NCBI GenBank assembly: GCA_039908535.1
Contig: JAMOAW010000007.1
Span: 7,228 to 71,227, forward strand
From: JAMOAW01 sp039908535
GTDB lineage: Bacteria; Pseudomonadota; Magnetococcia; Magnetococcales; JADFZT01
DNA: 64,000 nt
Direction of reading: 5' to 3'
Made by a program: the position numbers and the translations under genes. Of the stretch, positions 24,159 to 34,016 are shown one piece after another. Under the pieces are notes generated by a model, which did no database searches, was not told the origin of the DNA, and worked only from the letters and a program-made list of their open reading frames with translations. Numbering within the stretch: position 1 is the stretch's first letter; each line of letters begins with the position of its first letter.

Positions 24159-25106
24159 TTAAACCATCTCTTGTAATTTTTGCAGATCTTCCGGGCCGTT
24201 TACCGCCACAGCCCGTGCCTGGGGAAGAATGCGACGCAACATACCGATCAACACATTTCCCGTACCCACTTCAACGAAACGATCCACACCCAACTCCAAC
24301 AAACGCAACATTGAGGCCTCCCAGCGCACCGCACCGGTGATTTGCTCTACAAGAAGCTGCCGCGCCGCGTTCCCCTGGGTGACTATATCCGCCGTGACAT
24401 TGGCGATCAACGGGATCGAAAGATCGGTGAAAGCAACTTCCGCCAAGGCCAAGGCCATGCGATTGGCCGCAGGCTGCATCAGCGGGCAGTGAAATGGAGC
24501 CGATACCTTTAATAAAATACACCGTTTAGCCCCCACCTCCCGAGCCAACTCCAAGGCCCGATCCACCGATTTTTTATGGCCAGAGATAACAATTTGCGCA
24601 GAGGTGTTAAAATTGGCTGGCACACACACCCCCTCGGTCTCCAACGCTGCTTGTTGACACACCTGCTCAACCTGCTCTTGAGGCATATTGAGCATGGCTG
24701 CCATGGCCCCCTCCCCCACCGGGACCGCCTCTTGCATGGCTATACCACGCAAACGCACCAAATGAACAGCATCGGCAAAAGTGAACGCCCCAGCCGCACA
24801 CAACGCGGCATACTCCCCCAACGAATGGCCCGCTACATAATCGGGTCGCAAAGAGGTTTCGTCCAGAATCATTTGATAGGCCGCCATAGCCGTGGTGACC
24901 AAAGCGGGTTGGGTGTTTTCGGTCAGATTGAGGGTTTCAGCGGGCCCATGAAACATCAACCCACGCAATGAAAATCCCAATTGAGCATCGGCTGTGGCAA
25001 ACACACCCTCCATATTTTCTCGGCCCCAATCCGCTAGAGCCTGCCCCATGCCCACCACCTGCGCCCCCTGTCCAGGGAACAAAAACGCCACTTTACCCAT
25101 GCACAC
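24159..25106 (-). CDS. fabD: Malonyl-CoA:ACP transacylase
   Basis: A 315-residue acyltransferase that loads malonyl groups on ACP. It has F-L-F-P-G-Q-G-A-Q-V-V-G-M-G, the nucleophile motif G-H-S-L-G-E-Y-A-A and the catalytic His in S-A-P-F-H-C-P-L-M. The start may be ATG 25106 (MCMGKV) or the second ATG two codons in. It is the first gene of the run; fabH, plsX and rpmF, often upstream, are not here. Confidence 0.96.
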   Translation of the reverse strand: MCMGKVAFLFPGQGAQVVGMGQALADWGRENMEGVFATADAQLGFSLRGLMFHGPAETLNLTENTQPALVTTAMAAYQMILDETSLRPDYVAGHSLGEYAALCAAGAFTFADAVHLVRLRGIAMQEAVPVGEGAMAAMLNMPQEQVEQVCQQAALETEGVCVPANFNTSAQIVISGHKKSVDRALELAREVGAKRCILLKVSAPFHCPLMQPAANRMALALAEVAFTDLSIPLIANVTADIVTQGNAARQLLVEQITGAVRWEASMLRLLELGVDRFVEVGTGNVLIGMLRRILPQARAVAVNGPEDLQKLQEMV

Positions 25107-25338
25107 CCTCCTTATTTATCTTTTTTATAAAACAAATCCCCCCTATCATCCAATAATTTACCAAAATGGTCCAGGTTTTTCCCGTAACAGCACCTCGCAA
25201 TTTTTTGACTTTTTGTTCGCTGAGTATCCTGTTCATAAAATTTTTTCATGTTAAATTCATATTTCTCTTTTATAGTATTCAGACAAAACCTCTGGAGAAT
25301 TGCCTGTCCAGTCCCACATAAATCACAAAGGAAAAAAT

Positions 25339-26517
25339 ATGTCCATGATGGCAGTAAACGAAAAAGATGCCAAATATGCCGAATCCAGATGGGTCACCCA
25401 AGTGGGGACTATCGGAGATTTTTTATTAACATTCGGAAAAATCGCCATTGGTCTCTTGGCCAACTCCGCCGCCCTACTGGCGGAAGGGGTCCATTCGGGG
25501 GCCGATTTATTGTTCGATCTGGTGGTACTGGCTGGCATGAAGGTGGCCAGAAAAAAACCGGATGAGGGCCACCCCTACGGTCATGGCAAATTCGAAAGCT
25601 TGGCCACCATTTTACTTGCGGTCATTCTCTTATTGCTGGCGGTGGGCATCGTTGTCGATGCCATCGGTCGCCTGGGAACGGAAGATTTAAAAGCTCCTGA
25701 ACAATTGGCCTTCTGGGTCGCCATGATCTCCATTGTCACCAAAGAGGCCCTTTTTCAATACACCATTCGCGTTGGTAAAAAATTAAAATCCAATATTATC
25801 ATCGCCAATGCCTGGCATCACCGTGCCGACTCCATCTCCTCCCTGGCCGCCATGATCGGAATTGGCGGGGCCTTGATGGGATATCCCATTTTAGATCCAA
25901 TCGCCGCCATTGCCGTGGCCTTTTTTGTCAGCAAAGTCGGCTTTGAAATCGGTGGCGGGGCCATTAAAGAGCTCACCGACTCCTCTTTTGCCGTGGACCA
26001 AGAGGTGCGTGAACGTATCTCCACCCTCATCCATGAAATTCCAGAAGTGCTCTCAGCCCATTTCCTCACCCCACGTCAATCTGGACCAGATATCCTGGTG
26101 GATGTGCATGTGGTGGTGCCACTGTTTCTCTCGGTTTCCGAAGGCCATCAGGTGGCCGAAAAGGTCCGCCTAAGTCTATTGCAAAAAATCGAAGCCATCT
26201 CCGAAGTGGTGGTGCATATCGATACCGAAGACGACATGGAAAGACAAACCATCCTGCGTGCCAACCGAGATGAACTGTTAAATTTGGTCCGTAAAGAGAT
26301 CTCCCCCCTGAATGGCATCGAAGAGGTGGTCCGTCTGCAACCCCATTATAACTCAGATGGAATCATCCTCGACTTGGTATTACGCATGAATGCCGCCTTA
26401 CCATTGACCCAATTTCATGCCGATACCCAAATTTTATGTGACAGCTTGTTAAAATCAGAACAACAGATTATCGAAGTGCGCATCAGCATGGCCTCTATAG
26501 AAGATCGATTGCCATAA
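25339..26517 (+). CDS. Cation diffusion facilitator (CDF) metal transporter
   Basis: A 392-residue inner-membrane exporter of divalent metals, driven by proton exchange. Metal-site residues are in H-S-G-A-D-L-L-F-D (helix 2) and H-H-R-A-D-S-I-S-S (helix 5). H-P-Y-G-H-G-K-F-E-S-L is a CDF signature. The soluble C-terminal domain (about 215-305) contains D-V-H-V-V-V-P-L and V-V-V-H-I-D-T-E-D, and is followed by a further ~85-residue domain not seen in the shortest CDFs. The frame opens at 25300, but the ATG at 25339 with AAAGGA upstream is preferred. CDF proteins include magnetosome MamB/MamM, but this context gives no support for that role. It is divergent from fabD. Confidence 0.9.
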   Translation: MSMMAVNEKDAKYAESRWVTQVGTIGDFLLTFGKIAIGLLANSAALLAEGVHSGADLLFDLVVLAGMKVARKKPDEGHPYGHGKFESLATILLAVILLLLAVGIVVDAIGRLGTEDLKAPEQLAFWVAMISIVTKEALFQYTIRVGKKLKSNIIIANAWHHRADSISSLAAMIGIGGALMGYPILDPIAAIAVAFFVSKVGFEIGGGAIKELTDSSFAVDQEVRERISTLIHEIPEVLSAHFLTPRQSGPDILVDVHVVVPLFLSVSEGHQVAEKVRLSLLQKIEAISEVVVHIDTEDDMERQTILRANRDELLNLVRKEISPLNGIEEVVRLQPHYNSDGIILDLVLRMNAALPLTQFHADTQILCDSLLKSEQQIIEVRISMASIEDRLP

Positions 26518-26520
26518 TCA

Positions 26521-27327
26521 TCAAACCCTTGGGGAGGATTCCTCCCCAAGGGTTTTGTCTTTTCCTCCATTTTCATTACCATAACGAGGTTTATAGGCCA
26601 CCACAATGCAACCATCCGAATAAAAAAAACGATTAAAAAAAGCCGCGATCCAATTCAAAGGAGCAAAAGTGAATGGATTAATCAATAAACCAAACCATTT
26701 AAAAAAGTCGGGAATTTGATGCAAACCGCTTTCTATTGTTTGTTTTTGATGGTCCCAAACAACTTTTTTGTTGTATTGAACCCAGGCCAACAAACGCCTT
26801 GGAAATCGCAATATATTCACAAATGGAAACCCATAAGAGATCACCTGAATCTGCACAAATCCAGCTTGCGTAAACAATTGGATTAAATCTTGTTTTTCAT
26901 AACGACGCCTATGGCCGACGATTTCATCGTGAATGGACCAGTAGAGGGTTCGGGCGGGGACCGAAACAATAATCTCTCCACCATCTTGCAACAGGGCATA
27001 TATTTTACTTAAAAACAGGCCATCCTCTTCCAAATGTTCCATCACCTCACAAGAGACGACGCAATCAAAACGATCATGGAACTCAAAAGAGTAAAAATCA
27101 CCTATTTTTAACTCAAGACGGTTTTGAATATCGATAGAGCTTGCGTGATATCTCTGACTTGCCCGTGGTGAAAATTCCACGGCCACGCCCCGTTTAAAAT
27201 AGGCCAGCAGTTCCACCGCCAATTTTAAATTGCCCGCCCCAATTTCCAAAAAACGCTCCCCAGTGCGCACTCTGCGCAAAATTTCAAAACGACGAAAAAG
27301 ATATCTGGGGGGATAATAGGTCAACAT
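26521..27327 (-). CDS. Class I SAM-dependent methyltransferase
   Basis: A 268-residue protein with the Rossmann SAM motif L-E-I-G-A-G-N-L-K, a following acidic end of strand 2 (V-A-V-E-F-S), D-C-V-V-S-C-E-V-M-E-H-L and I-I-V-S-V-P-A (post motifs), typical of Methyltransf_11/UbiE-like small-molecule or glycolipid methylases. The C terminus has a hydrophobic stretch (FKWFGLLINPFTFAPLNW) that may contact membrane. The longer frame reaches 27444 but would overlap the glycosyltransferase by over 120 bases; the ATG at 27327 overlaps it by only 7. The last residues are encoded by a terminator hairpin. Substrate unknown; surface glycan or lipid is inferred from neighbours. Confidence 0.8.
   Translation of the reverse strand: MLTYYPPRYLFRRFEILRRVRTGERFLEIGAGNLKLAVELLAYFKRGVAVEFSPRASQRYHASSIDIQNRLELKIGDFYSFEFHDRFDCVVSCEVMEHLEEDGLFLSKIYALLQDGGEIIVSVPARTLYWSIHDEIVGHRRRYEKQDLIQLFTQAGFVQIQVISYGFPFVNILRFPRRLLAWVQYNKKVVWDHQKQTIESGLHQIPDFFKWFGLLINPFTFAPLNWIAAFFNRFFYSDGCIVVAYKPRYGNENGGKDKTLGEESSPRV
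26523..26556. terminator. Bidirectional terminator between convergent genes
   Basis: AAACCCTTGGGGAGG, loop, CCTCCCCAAGGGTTT is a 15-bp stem with A/T flanks, starting 5 bases after the CDF stop codon. On the other strand it encodes the last residues of the methyltransferase, so both convergent transcripts can end on the same stem. Confidence 0.8.
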
Positions 27328-28409
27328 AAGGAAAAAATTTTTTGTAGGCGTTCGGCCAGACAAGCCACCGAATAACGTGTTTGATACAAAAGAAAACCCT
27401 TCTGACCGATTTGTGGTAAGAGTTCCCGATTTTGTTCGGCCCAAGCCAAACTCTCAGCCAGTGCAGTCGCGTCCCCTTGTGGTACCAACAAACAATTTTC
27501 CCGATCCACAAACCCGGTCTCTGGTTCCAAAATCTCTCCTACCACCGTGGCCTTGCCCATGGACAAGCATTGCCAAGTCTTACCGGTAATCACCCGGTTG
27601 GCCTGGGGCGTATGACCAAACGGCCCCCCCAAACAAAGATCCGCCTGAGGAATATGGCACTCTATTAAATCATCAAATGGCACCCAAGGAATATGGCGAA
27701 CATGCGGCAATCCCGTTGCAGGCATTTTGGAATTAAACTCCGAAAGATGGCGACCACCCCCCCCAATCAGGGTAAAATAGATCGGTTTATCCCGTAAAAG
27801 AAGGGCAGCATCCAAAATAGTCATCACCCCATGTAAAGGCAAAAAAGTCCCATAAAATAACACATTAAATCGATCATTTTCACCAATACAGCTCTGTGCC
27901 CACCTCCCCTCGTCAGCCCCTACCGGCACAGAGATGACCTTTTCACCAGACAAAGAAAAGGTATCACACAAAAAATCCACATGCCGTTGAGTATCCGTCA
28001 CCACTACGTCCGCCTGATGCAAAATGGCATATTCCATCCTATAGAGAGCTTTACTGACCAGCCACCCCCATCTCCCATATTTTCTCTCCTCGCTCAGTGC
28101 CGCATAAGGAGAAACTAAACTATCAAAAACAAGAAATTTGTGATACGAAATCCAACGAACAAACCAAAAAATTTCATGGCCTCGAAATCCCAGCACATAG
28201 CAGTCAGGATTATCTCGAAAACGAATACCCACCAGTTGCCAAAGGGTTTCTAGATAGCGCCACCAACCACGAGAGCGGTTGATCGCCGTCATAAGTTCAA
28301 TCCCCTCCAAAGATTGCAAGGCACGCACCATGGTTTTGGTACGAATATACTTCGGATCCCGATAGGACAAAACATAACAAACCTTGCTGATTTTTCTCTC
28401 CGCTTTCAT
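27321..28409 (-). CDS. GT4-like glycosyltransferase
   Basis: A 362-residue protein with two Rossmann-like halves of GT-B type. The C-terminal half has F-Y-G-T-F-L-P-L-H-G, L-I-G-G-G and the acidic sugar-nucleotide motif region V-G-E-I-L-E-P-E-T-G with D-R-E-N-C-L-L-V-P-Q-G-D, typical of glycosyltransferase family 4. Donor and acceptor are not predictable. ATGA overlap with the upstream TPR membrane protein gene and 7-base overlap with the methyltransferase indicate a three-gene operon, likely for a surface polysaccharide or glycolipid. Confidence 0.8.
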   Translation of the reverse strand: MKAERKISKVCYVLSYRDPKYIRTKTMVRALQSLEGIELMTAINRSRGWWRYLETLWQLVGIRFRDNPDCYVLGFRGHEIFWFVRWISYHKFLVFDSLVSPYAALSEERKYGRWGWLVSKALYRMEYAILHQADVVVTDTQRHVDFLCDTFSLSGEKVISVPVGADEGRWAQSCIGENDRFNVLFYGTFLPLHGVMTILDAALLLRDKPIYFTLIGGGGRHLSEFNSKMPATGLPHVRHIPWVPFDDLIECHIPQADLCLGGPFGHTPQANRVITGKTWQCLSMGKATVVGEILEPETGFVDRENCLLVPQGDATALAESLAWAEQNRELLPQIGQKGFLLYQTRYSVACLAERLQKIFSLC

Positions 28410-30358
28410 GGCTCAAGAAGAGGCTTTTGGATAGTTTTTTGAATCATTCTCTCCAATTGATCGATATCGTTTTGACGCAAATTTCGACTCATCCCAGCAT
28501 TTTGATCCATTTTTCGGGCCTTGGTCACAAACATCAAAGCCTGCTCTGGCAATCCAGCACTGCTCAGCCAAACGGCCTGAAGTAGCGGAATATCAATGTC
28601 GTTGGGCATATAAAATGTCGCTAACTCCAGGCTCTCTATGGCAGAATTTAAATCCCGCTGTTTAACATATAAATGGCCTAAAAAATAGTATAGATTACCC
28701 ATCAATTTGGAATCATTACTAAAAGCAGGATTAGCAATGACCCCTTTTAACATGCGCAGGATATCCTCTTCAGTGATGAGAGGACAAAGACCTTTCTCTT
28801 GCAAGATAGATAATTTATGAATGGTATCCGAAGAGACACCAGAATCATAATGGCCCTTTGGAAGCCAAACATAAAGACGTTCCAAATCCGCAGGCTGCAA
28901 CCGGTTAAAAAGACAATCTAACTGGATCAACTCCAAACGCAAACCAATATCATCGGGATGATGGGACAAGGCTTGATGAAGACGGATATAAGCCTGCTCT
29001 CGGCTGCCTTTTAGACTCAAATAATTAGCGGCAAATTGTTGTGCCCTTATGGAAGTAGGGTTTTCATCAGACCAAATATAGGCCTGAAGCTCGGCATTTC
29101 CCCACAATTTTGCCCCCTGCCAAGTTAAAAAAACCAAAAGAGCAACATAGCTTACCATGGCAAAACGAAGAAAAGAAACCATACTTTTGTTGTCTGGCTT
29201 GGTCAAAAAAAGATGACCAACAATAAATAAAAGGCCCATCATAGGCAAATAATTGCGATGTTCAAAATAGAGTTCCAAAGGTAAAACACTCGACTCCAGC
29301 AGGTGACCGATAAAAAACCAAAACAGACCAAAACTCCAAATCGGCCACCGCTTACGCGCCCCAAACGCGACCAAAATCATCCCAAATAAAATAAAAAAGG
29401 CCGCCAAGGTCTGCCAAGGATCCAAAAAACCGTGGGAGATCGGATAATCATCTTGAAAAAGCCCCATACCAGACATTTTAGGCAACAAAATCTGCCCAAT
29501 ATAGTCCAGCAAGACCCGAAACTGAGTCAAAAGCCCTTCCCAAGGAGCAAATCCACGCACAAGAAATCTGGCATGAAACGACTCCCAAGAAAAAATCAAA
29601 TAGCCAACTGACAAAACCAACGGCAAATAGAGAAACAGAGCCGACCAAAGCCACCAATACCGGGGGGTAGGACTCTTTTCCCGACGCAACACCATATATT
29701 CCACCAGCAGTGCGAAAGCTGGCAATAGCACCCCATTTTCTTTACTCAACACCGCCATAATGGCCATCCCCCCCATGCCAAAAGAGAGACGCATATACCC
29801 CGCCCATGGAGATAACGCCATCATTCGGCGACCAGAAATATAGAACAACAGCCCCAGCAAAATAAACAACGTCGAAAGTTGATTCATCCGCTGAATAACA
29901 TAAAACACCGTGGAGAGATTTAACGGATGCAACAGCCACAAACCAGTCGTCAGCAGTGCCAACAGGCGCACCTTATTATGAAAAAAAGGATCCGCAGCAT
30001 AAAAATTTTTAAATAACGTTTGCGTCAAAAGATATAGAAGAAGACCGATGAATAAATGGAGCATAAGATTGGTAAATTTAAACACCCAAGGATCCGTTGG
30101 CCAATGAGAGCTATTCAAAGCGAAGGTCAATAAGGCCAGGGGACGACCAGAGGGACCAGAAACGCCTCCTAGGATAAAACGAACAAAATGATTCCAACTC
30201 TCCACCCCACCCAACCGTTCAATTTCTGGCAGATTGACCAAATCATCCAAAATAAATCCACCATTCAGACCTGGCCAAAGCAACAATCCCGTACCAAACA
30301 ATAAAAAATAGAGGGGATATTCGACAATCAAGCGATACAGAGTAAAACGCTGAATCAT
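28406..30358 (-). CDS. Polytopic membrane protein with TPR repeats (O-glycosyltransferase-like)
   Basis: A 650-residue protein. Residues 1-430 hold about ten hydrophobic segments, with the early loop W-P-G-L-N-G-G-F-I-L-D-D carrying two acidic residues as in GT-C glycosyltransferases of the PMT type. Residues 440-640 resemble TPR helices (AQQFAANYLSLKGSREQAYIRLHQAL, then LYYFLGHLYVKQRDLNSAIESLELAT). This fusion is found in bacterial proteins that modify proteins or glycans at the periplasmic face. The frame opens 11 codons earlier, but ATG 30358 with GGAAAG at good spacing is chosen. It heads the operon with the GT4 and methyltransferase genes. Function is inferred. Confidence 0.7.
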   Translation of the reverse strand: MIQRFTLYRLIVEYPLYFLLFGTGLLLWPGLNGGFILDDLVNLPEIERLGGVESWNHFVRFILGGVSGPSGRPLALLTFALNSSHWPTDPWVFKFTNLMLHLFIGLLLYLLTQTLFKNFYAADPFFHNKVRLLALLTTGLWLLHPLNLSTVFYVIQRMNQLSTLFILLGLLFYISGRRMMALSPWAGYMRLSFGMGGMAIMAVLSKENGVLLPAFALLVEYMVLRREKSPTPRYWWLWSALFLYLPLVLSVGYLIFSWESFHARFLVRGFAPWEGLLTQFRVLLDYIGQILLPKMSGMGLFQDDYPISHGFLDPWQTLAAFFILFGMILVAFGARKRWPIWSFGLFWFFIGHLLESSVLPLELYFEHRNYLPMMGLLFIVGHLFLTKPDNKSMVSFLRFAMVSYVALLVFLTWQGAKLWGNAELQAYIWSDENPTSIRAQQFAANYLSLKGSREQAYIRLHQALSHHPDDIGLRLELIQLDCLFNRLQPADLERLYVWLPKGHYDSGVSSDTIHKLSILQEKGLCPLITEEDILRMLKGVIANPAFSNDSKLMGNLYYFLGHLYVKQRDLNSAIESLELATFYMPNDIDIPLLQAVWLSSAGLPEQALMFVTKARKMDQNAGMSRNLRQNDIDQLERMIQKTIQKPLLEP

Positions 30359-30674
30359 ATCAATCTTTCCTTTGGAAGGGTCGTCGCACACAAATGATAC
30401 AAAATTTGTTACAAATCTTGGAGGGCAGTTCTCTTCCCCACAAGGTTTTAATGTATATTTTTCTCTACATCGAATATAATGAATAGCTAATTTTTGAATG
30501 AATTGATATGGGTTAATATTTTTTGGATTAAATCGGACAATTTTTTAAAAAAAGATGATACACTGTTATACAATTTTCACAAATCAAGCTATCAGACTTT
30601 ATAAAACCATATAAAAAAATAATAAAAAAACTCACTTGAACACTGCGCCATAAAAATTTTTTTTCAGAGGAAAA
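30359..30674. other. Divergent intergenic region
   Basis: This 316-base AT-rich gap separates the glycan operon (minus) from the histidine kinase (plus) and must hold both promoters. GATACACTGTTATACAATT near 30560-30580 contains plausible -10 elements for the kinase. No repeat-family copy and no convincing small gene were seen. Confidence 0.5.
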
Positions 30675-33600
30675 ATGAAACAAAATCCATTTAAAACACA
30701 CTGGAAAAAATTAATCCTCTGGGGTGCAATTCTCTTATTGCTTGTTCCAACGGCGATTGTTTGGCAATCATGGAATGAGGTCTCCCAATCCAATTTAAAC
30801 CAAGAGCGCAGTACCGTTGCCCACCATTTAATGGATCTCTTGCGCCTCAGTGCCCTGGAACGGGGAGCAGGATACACCGTTTTGGGAGGAGACAATACGC
30901 TATGGCCCTCTTTTCAAAAGTTGGGACAGGAAAAAGATAACAAAATGGATCTCTCTTTAAAAGAGATCCAGGCATATCGCACCAAAAGTGCCTTACCGAA
31001 TGATTTTGATCAAATCATCCAATCGGTTTATCAAGGCCATGAAAAAATTCAAAACTACCGACCTCTCATTCAAAATAAACGCATCAACGAAAATAAATGG
31101 AAAAAAAATACCACCGATCAAATCGACAAAATTTTCACCCTGCGGGAATTATTGTTTTTCCCAAGCAATACCTTTGAAGACGCTTTTTATTATGATTTTC
31201 TTTTGGCCTCCGATGCCCTTTTTTTAGCCGAATATTTAGGGCGTGAACGAGCCATCATTGGCTTTGCACTGGCTTCTGGTCGCATTATAGAAAACGATTC
31301 CCTGGAATATCTCAATCCGTTGGAAAACCGCTTGACCCATACCCAGCAAAGGCTCAATCTAATGAAGGGATTTAGCAATACCCCCCCACCATTACGCCAG
31401 GCCATCGACACGTTAAATCGCAATTTTTATCAAGATTACCAAAAACTACGCCATGAATTTTATAAAAACAACACCATCAATATAAACCTGATTCAATCCG
31501 AAACCAATCAATTAAAAGAGATTCAAACGAAAATATTAGACCACCTGCGCGGCATTGAAAATGATATATCCGGATTGGCAACCACCCCTTTTTTAGAAAA
31601 ATTTAAACAAAATAAATCCCAAAGTGCGATTATACCCTTCCGAATCCAACAACTTTTGGAAAATTTTCTTTATATCCATAAAGAAATTTATTTCAAAGCC
31701 AGACTGTTAAATCCACAAGGCCAAGAAATGATAAATATTCGGTTGGATGAACAAAAAAATATAACAATTATTGACGCAAACCAAAACAAAACCAACCGTT
31801 ATTATTTTACCGCCGCTAAAAAACTTTCAAAAGGAGGCTTATATCTGTCTCGGTTTGATTTAGACATTGAAAATAATCTCATAGAACGACCTTTCAAACC
31901 GACCATAAGATACATCACCCCCATTCAATCTGATAAACAAGATCATAACTTTTTAGTCCTGAGCCTCCGTGGTCACACCATTCTCAACAATTTGCCAAAG
32001 GATGTCATACTGGTGGATCAAGAGGGATTTTATTTGCATCATCCAAATCCAGATAAAGAGTGGGGTATGATGGATGAACTTTCACGCCAGGATCAAAATT
32101 TAAAAATCGATTTTCCCGATTTGGCCAACAGAATACTTTCAGGCCAACAAGAAGCCATCGCTAACGACCATACCACACTCCTTGCCCTGCCAATACGCTT
32201 TCATAACCCACATCCTGATCAATATTGGATCTTGCTCAAAAAGGTTAAAATAGAACCATTTATAATGGACAGTTCCGAATGGTTTCATAAATCCACTGAA
32301 GCTATTGACCAAATTTCACATATTGCCCAGATCAGCCATGAGATAGCCCAAAAGGCCAACATAGAAGCTATAAAAAGCTTTTTGATCAAGTTGATACTTG
32401 CCATATTTATGGGCCTTTTGATTATCGCCTTGTTGATTCTCATCTGGTATTTACATCTTGCCAAAAAAAGAGCCGATTGGGCCAACCGAGCCAAAGGGGA
32501 TTTTTTGGCAACCATGAGCCATGAAATTCGCACCCCCATGAACGGCGTTCTGGGCATGACCGATCTCCTACTGGAAACCAAACTGACCGACACCCAAAAA
32601 AATTATCTGCTCACCATTCAAAAATCTGGACAAATGTTATTACGTATTTTAAACGATATCCTTGATCTAGCCAAAATTCAGGCTGGTCAACTGACTGTAG
32701 AAATGTTGCGTTTTGATCTGGATAAATTGCTCAATGATTCTGTTGAATTGTTTCATGACATCGCCGTGCGCAAAGGACTACACTTATCCATAGCGTTGCC
32801 CGAAATCATTCCCAACGGTCTATTGGGGGATCCCAACCGGGTGATGCAAATTTTATTTAATCTACTGGGAAATGCGATAAAATTTACCGAGAAAGGATCC
32901 ATTACTTTAACCGTAACGATCATTGAGGAGAGTGCCCATGATCTTCTTTTACATTTTAGTCTCCAAGATACCGGGATTGGCATCTCTGAATCCTACCAAA
33001 AAAATATTTTTCAAGAATTTTCTCAAGAAGATACTTCCATTTCCAGAAAGTATGGCGGCACCGGATTGGGTTTGGTGATCGCCAAAAAACTTGCCATATT
33101 GATGGGGGGAGAGATTGGCGTCAAAAGTATACAGGGGAAAGGATCGGAATTTTGGTTTACCATTCGCTGTGGTAAACAGCAAACCAGTGATCGGCACCGA
33201 CTGACAACATTGGATCAAGAAGGTGTTTTTGATCCAATCCCTCTCTTCTCCCCACAAAGCAAAATTCTTATTGTCGAAGACAACCCCATCAACCAAAGAG
33301 TGACCGCTGGTTTTTTAAAAAGTTTTGGATGTCAAACGACGATCGCCGAGGATGGTAAGAGGGCGGTAGAGATGATCACCCAACAGAATATTTCTTTTAA
33401 TCTCATATTGATGGATTGTGAAATGCCACGGATGGATGGATATCAAGCCACACACACCATTCGCCAGTGGGAACAAGAGAATACGCTGCCCCAAACCCCC
33501 ATCATCGCTCTCACCGCCCATGCCATGGAAGAGGTTCGACAATTAACAATTGAATCAGGCATGAATGATTTTCTTTGCAAACCCTTTAACAAAAATCAAC

Positions 33601-34016
33601 TGGAGCAAACCATCCAACGTTGGCTGCCAAAAAATTTTCAACCAGTTGAAAACTCTCCATCTTCTTCTATCGATCATCACATATTGGATCAATTAAAAAA
33701 TTTACCCATAGAGGGGGAAGAGAGCACCCTACTTACCATGATTAATCTTCTTTTTGAACAAGTTCCGGCCCGATTTCAGACCATTCGCAATGGAGCAAAT
33801 AAACAAGATGGGTGGTCTATTAAAATGGCCGCCCACTCTTTAAGATCATCTGCAGCCACTCTTGGAGCCTTGAGGCTGGCACAATTGAGTAAAAAAATAG
33901 AAGAACATTTTGAAAATACAGAGATTGTTCTTACAACCCTCCAAGATGCCGAACTTGAATTTGACCAAGTGAAGAGAGCACTTCATAAAATCATTGAAAT
34001 GGAACAACATGTATAA
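30675..34016 (+). CDS. Hybrid sensor histidine kinase with NIT-like sensor, receiver and Hpt domains
   Basis: An 1113-residue membrane kinase. A first membrane helix (about 13-31) is followed by a ~540-residue periplasmic region beginning R-S-T-V-A-H-H and L-S-A-L-E-R-G-A-G, reminiscent of nitrate/nitrite-sensing NIT domains. A second helix (LIKLILAIFMGLLIIALLILI) leads to the HisKA box M-S-H-E-I-R-T-P-M-N-G (about residue 615), then HATPase motifs N-L-L-G-N-A-I-K-F-T and D-T-G-I-G-I. A receiver starts near 860 (I-V-E-D-N-P, phospho-acceptor in L-M-D-C-E-M-P), and a C-terminal Hpt has A-H-S-L-R-S-S-A. All phosphorelay sites are present. Its stop overlaps the HD-GYP regulator gene by 8 bases, making that protein the likely target. 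Confidence 0.93.
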   Translation: MKQNPFKTHWKKLILWGAILLLLVPTAIVWQSWNEVSQSNLNQERSTVAHHLMDLLRLSALERGAGYTVLGGDNTLWPSFQKLGQEKDNKMDLSLKEIQAYRTKSALPNDFDQIIQSVYQGHEKIQNYRPLIQNKRINENKWKKNTTDQIDKIFTLRELLFFPSNTFEDAFYYDFLLASDALFLAEYLGRERAIIGFALASGRIIENDSLEYLNPLENRLTHTQQRLNLMKGFSNTPPPLRQAIDTLNRNFYQDYQKLRHEFYKNNTININLIQSETNQLKEIQTKILDHLRGIENDISGLATTPFLEKFKQNKSQSAIIPFRIQQLLENFLYIHKEIYFKARLLNPQGQEMINIRLDEQKNITIIDANQNKTNRYYFTAAKKLSKGGLYLSRFDLDIENNLIERPFKPTIRYITPIQSDKQDHNFLVLSLRGHTILNNLPKDVILVDQEGFYLHHPNPDKEWGMMDELSRQDQNLKIDFPDLANRILSGQQEAIANDHTTLLALPIRFHNPHPDQYWILLKKVKIEPFIMDSSEWFHKSTEAIDQISHIAQISHEIAQKANIEAIKSFLIKLILAIFMGLLIIALLILIWYLHLAKKRADWANRAKGDFLATMSHEIRTPMNGVLGMTDLLLETKLTDTQKNYLLTIQKSGQMLLRILNDILDLAKIQAGQLTVEMLRFDLDKLLNDSVELFHDIAVRKGLHLSIALPEIIPNGLLGDPNRVMQILFNLLGNAIKFTEKGSITLTVTIIEESAHDLLLHFSLQDTGIGISESYQKNIFQEFSQEDTSISRKYGGTGLGLVIAKKLAILMGGEIGVKSIQGKGSEFWFTIRCGKQQTSDRHRLTTLDQEGVFDPIPLFSPQSKILIVEDNPINQRVTAGFLKSFGCQTTIAEDGKRAVEMITQQNISFNLILMDCEMPRMDGYQATHTIRQWEQENTLPQTPIIALTAHAMEEVRQLTIESGMNDFLCKPFNKNQLEQTIQRWLPKNFQPVENSPSSSIDHHILDQLKNLPIEGEESTLLTMINLLFEQVPARFQTIRNGANKQDGWSIKMAAHSLRSSAATLGALRLAQLSKKIEEHFENTEIVLTTLQDAELEFDQVKRALHKIIEMEQHV

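Noticed and set aside
25339..26517. Magnetosome CDF protein MamB or MamM
   Set aside because: The protein has general CDF motifs and an extra C-terminal domain, and there is no other magnetosome gene around it.
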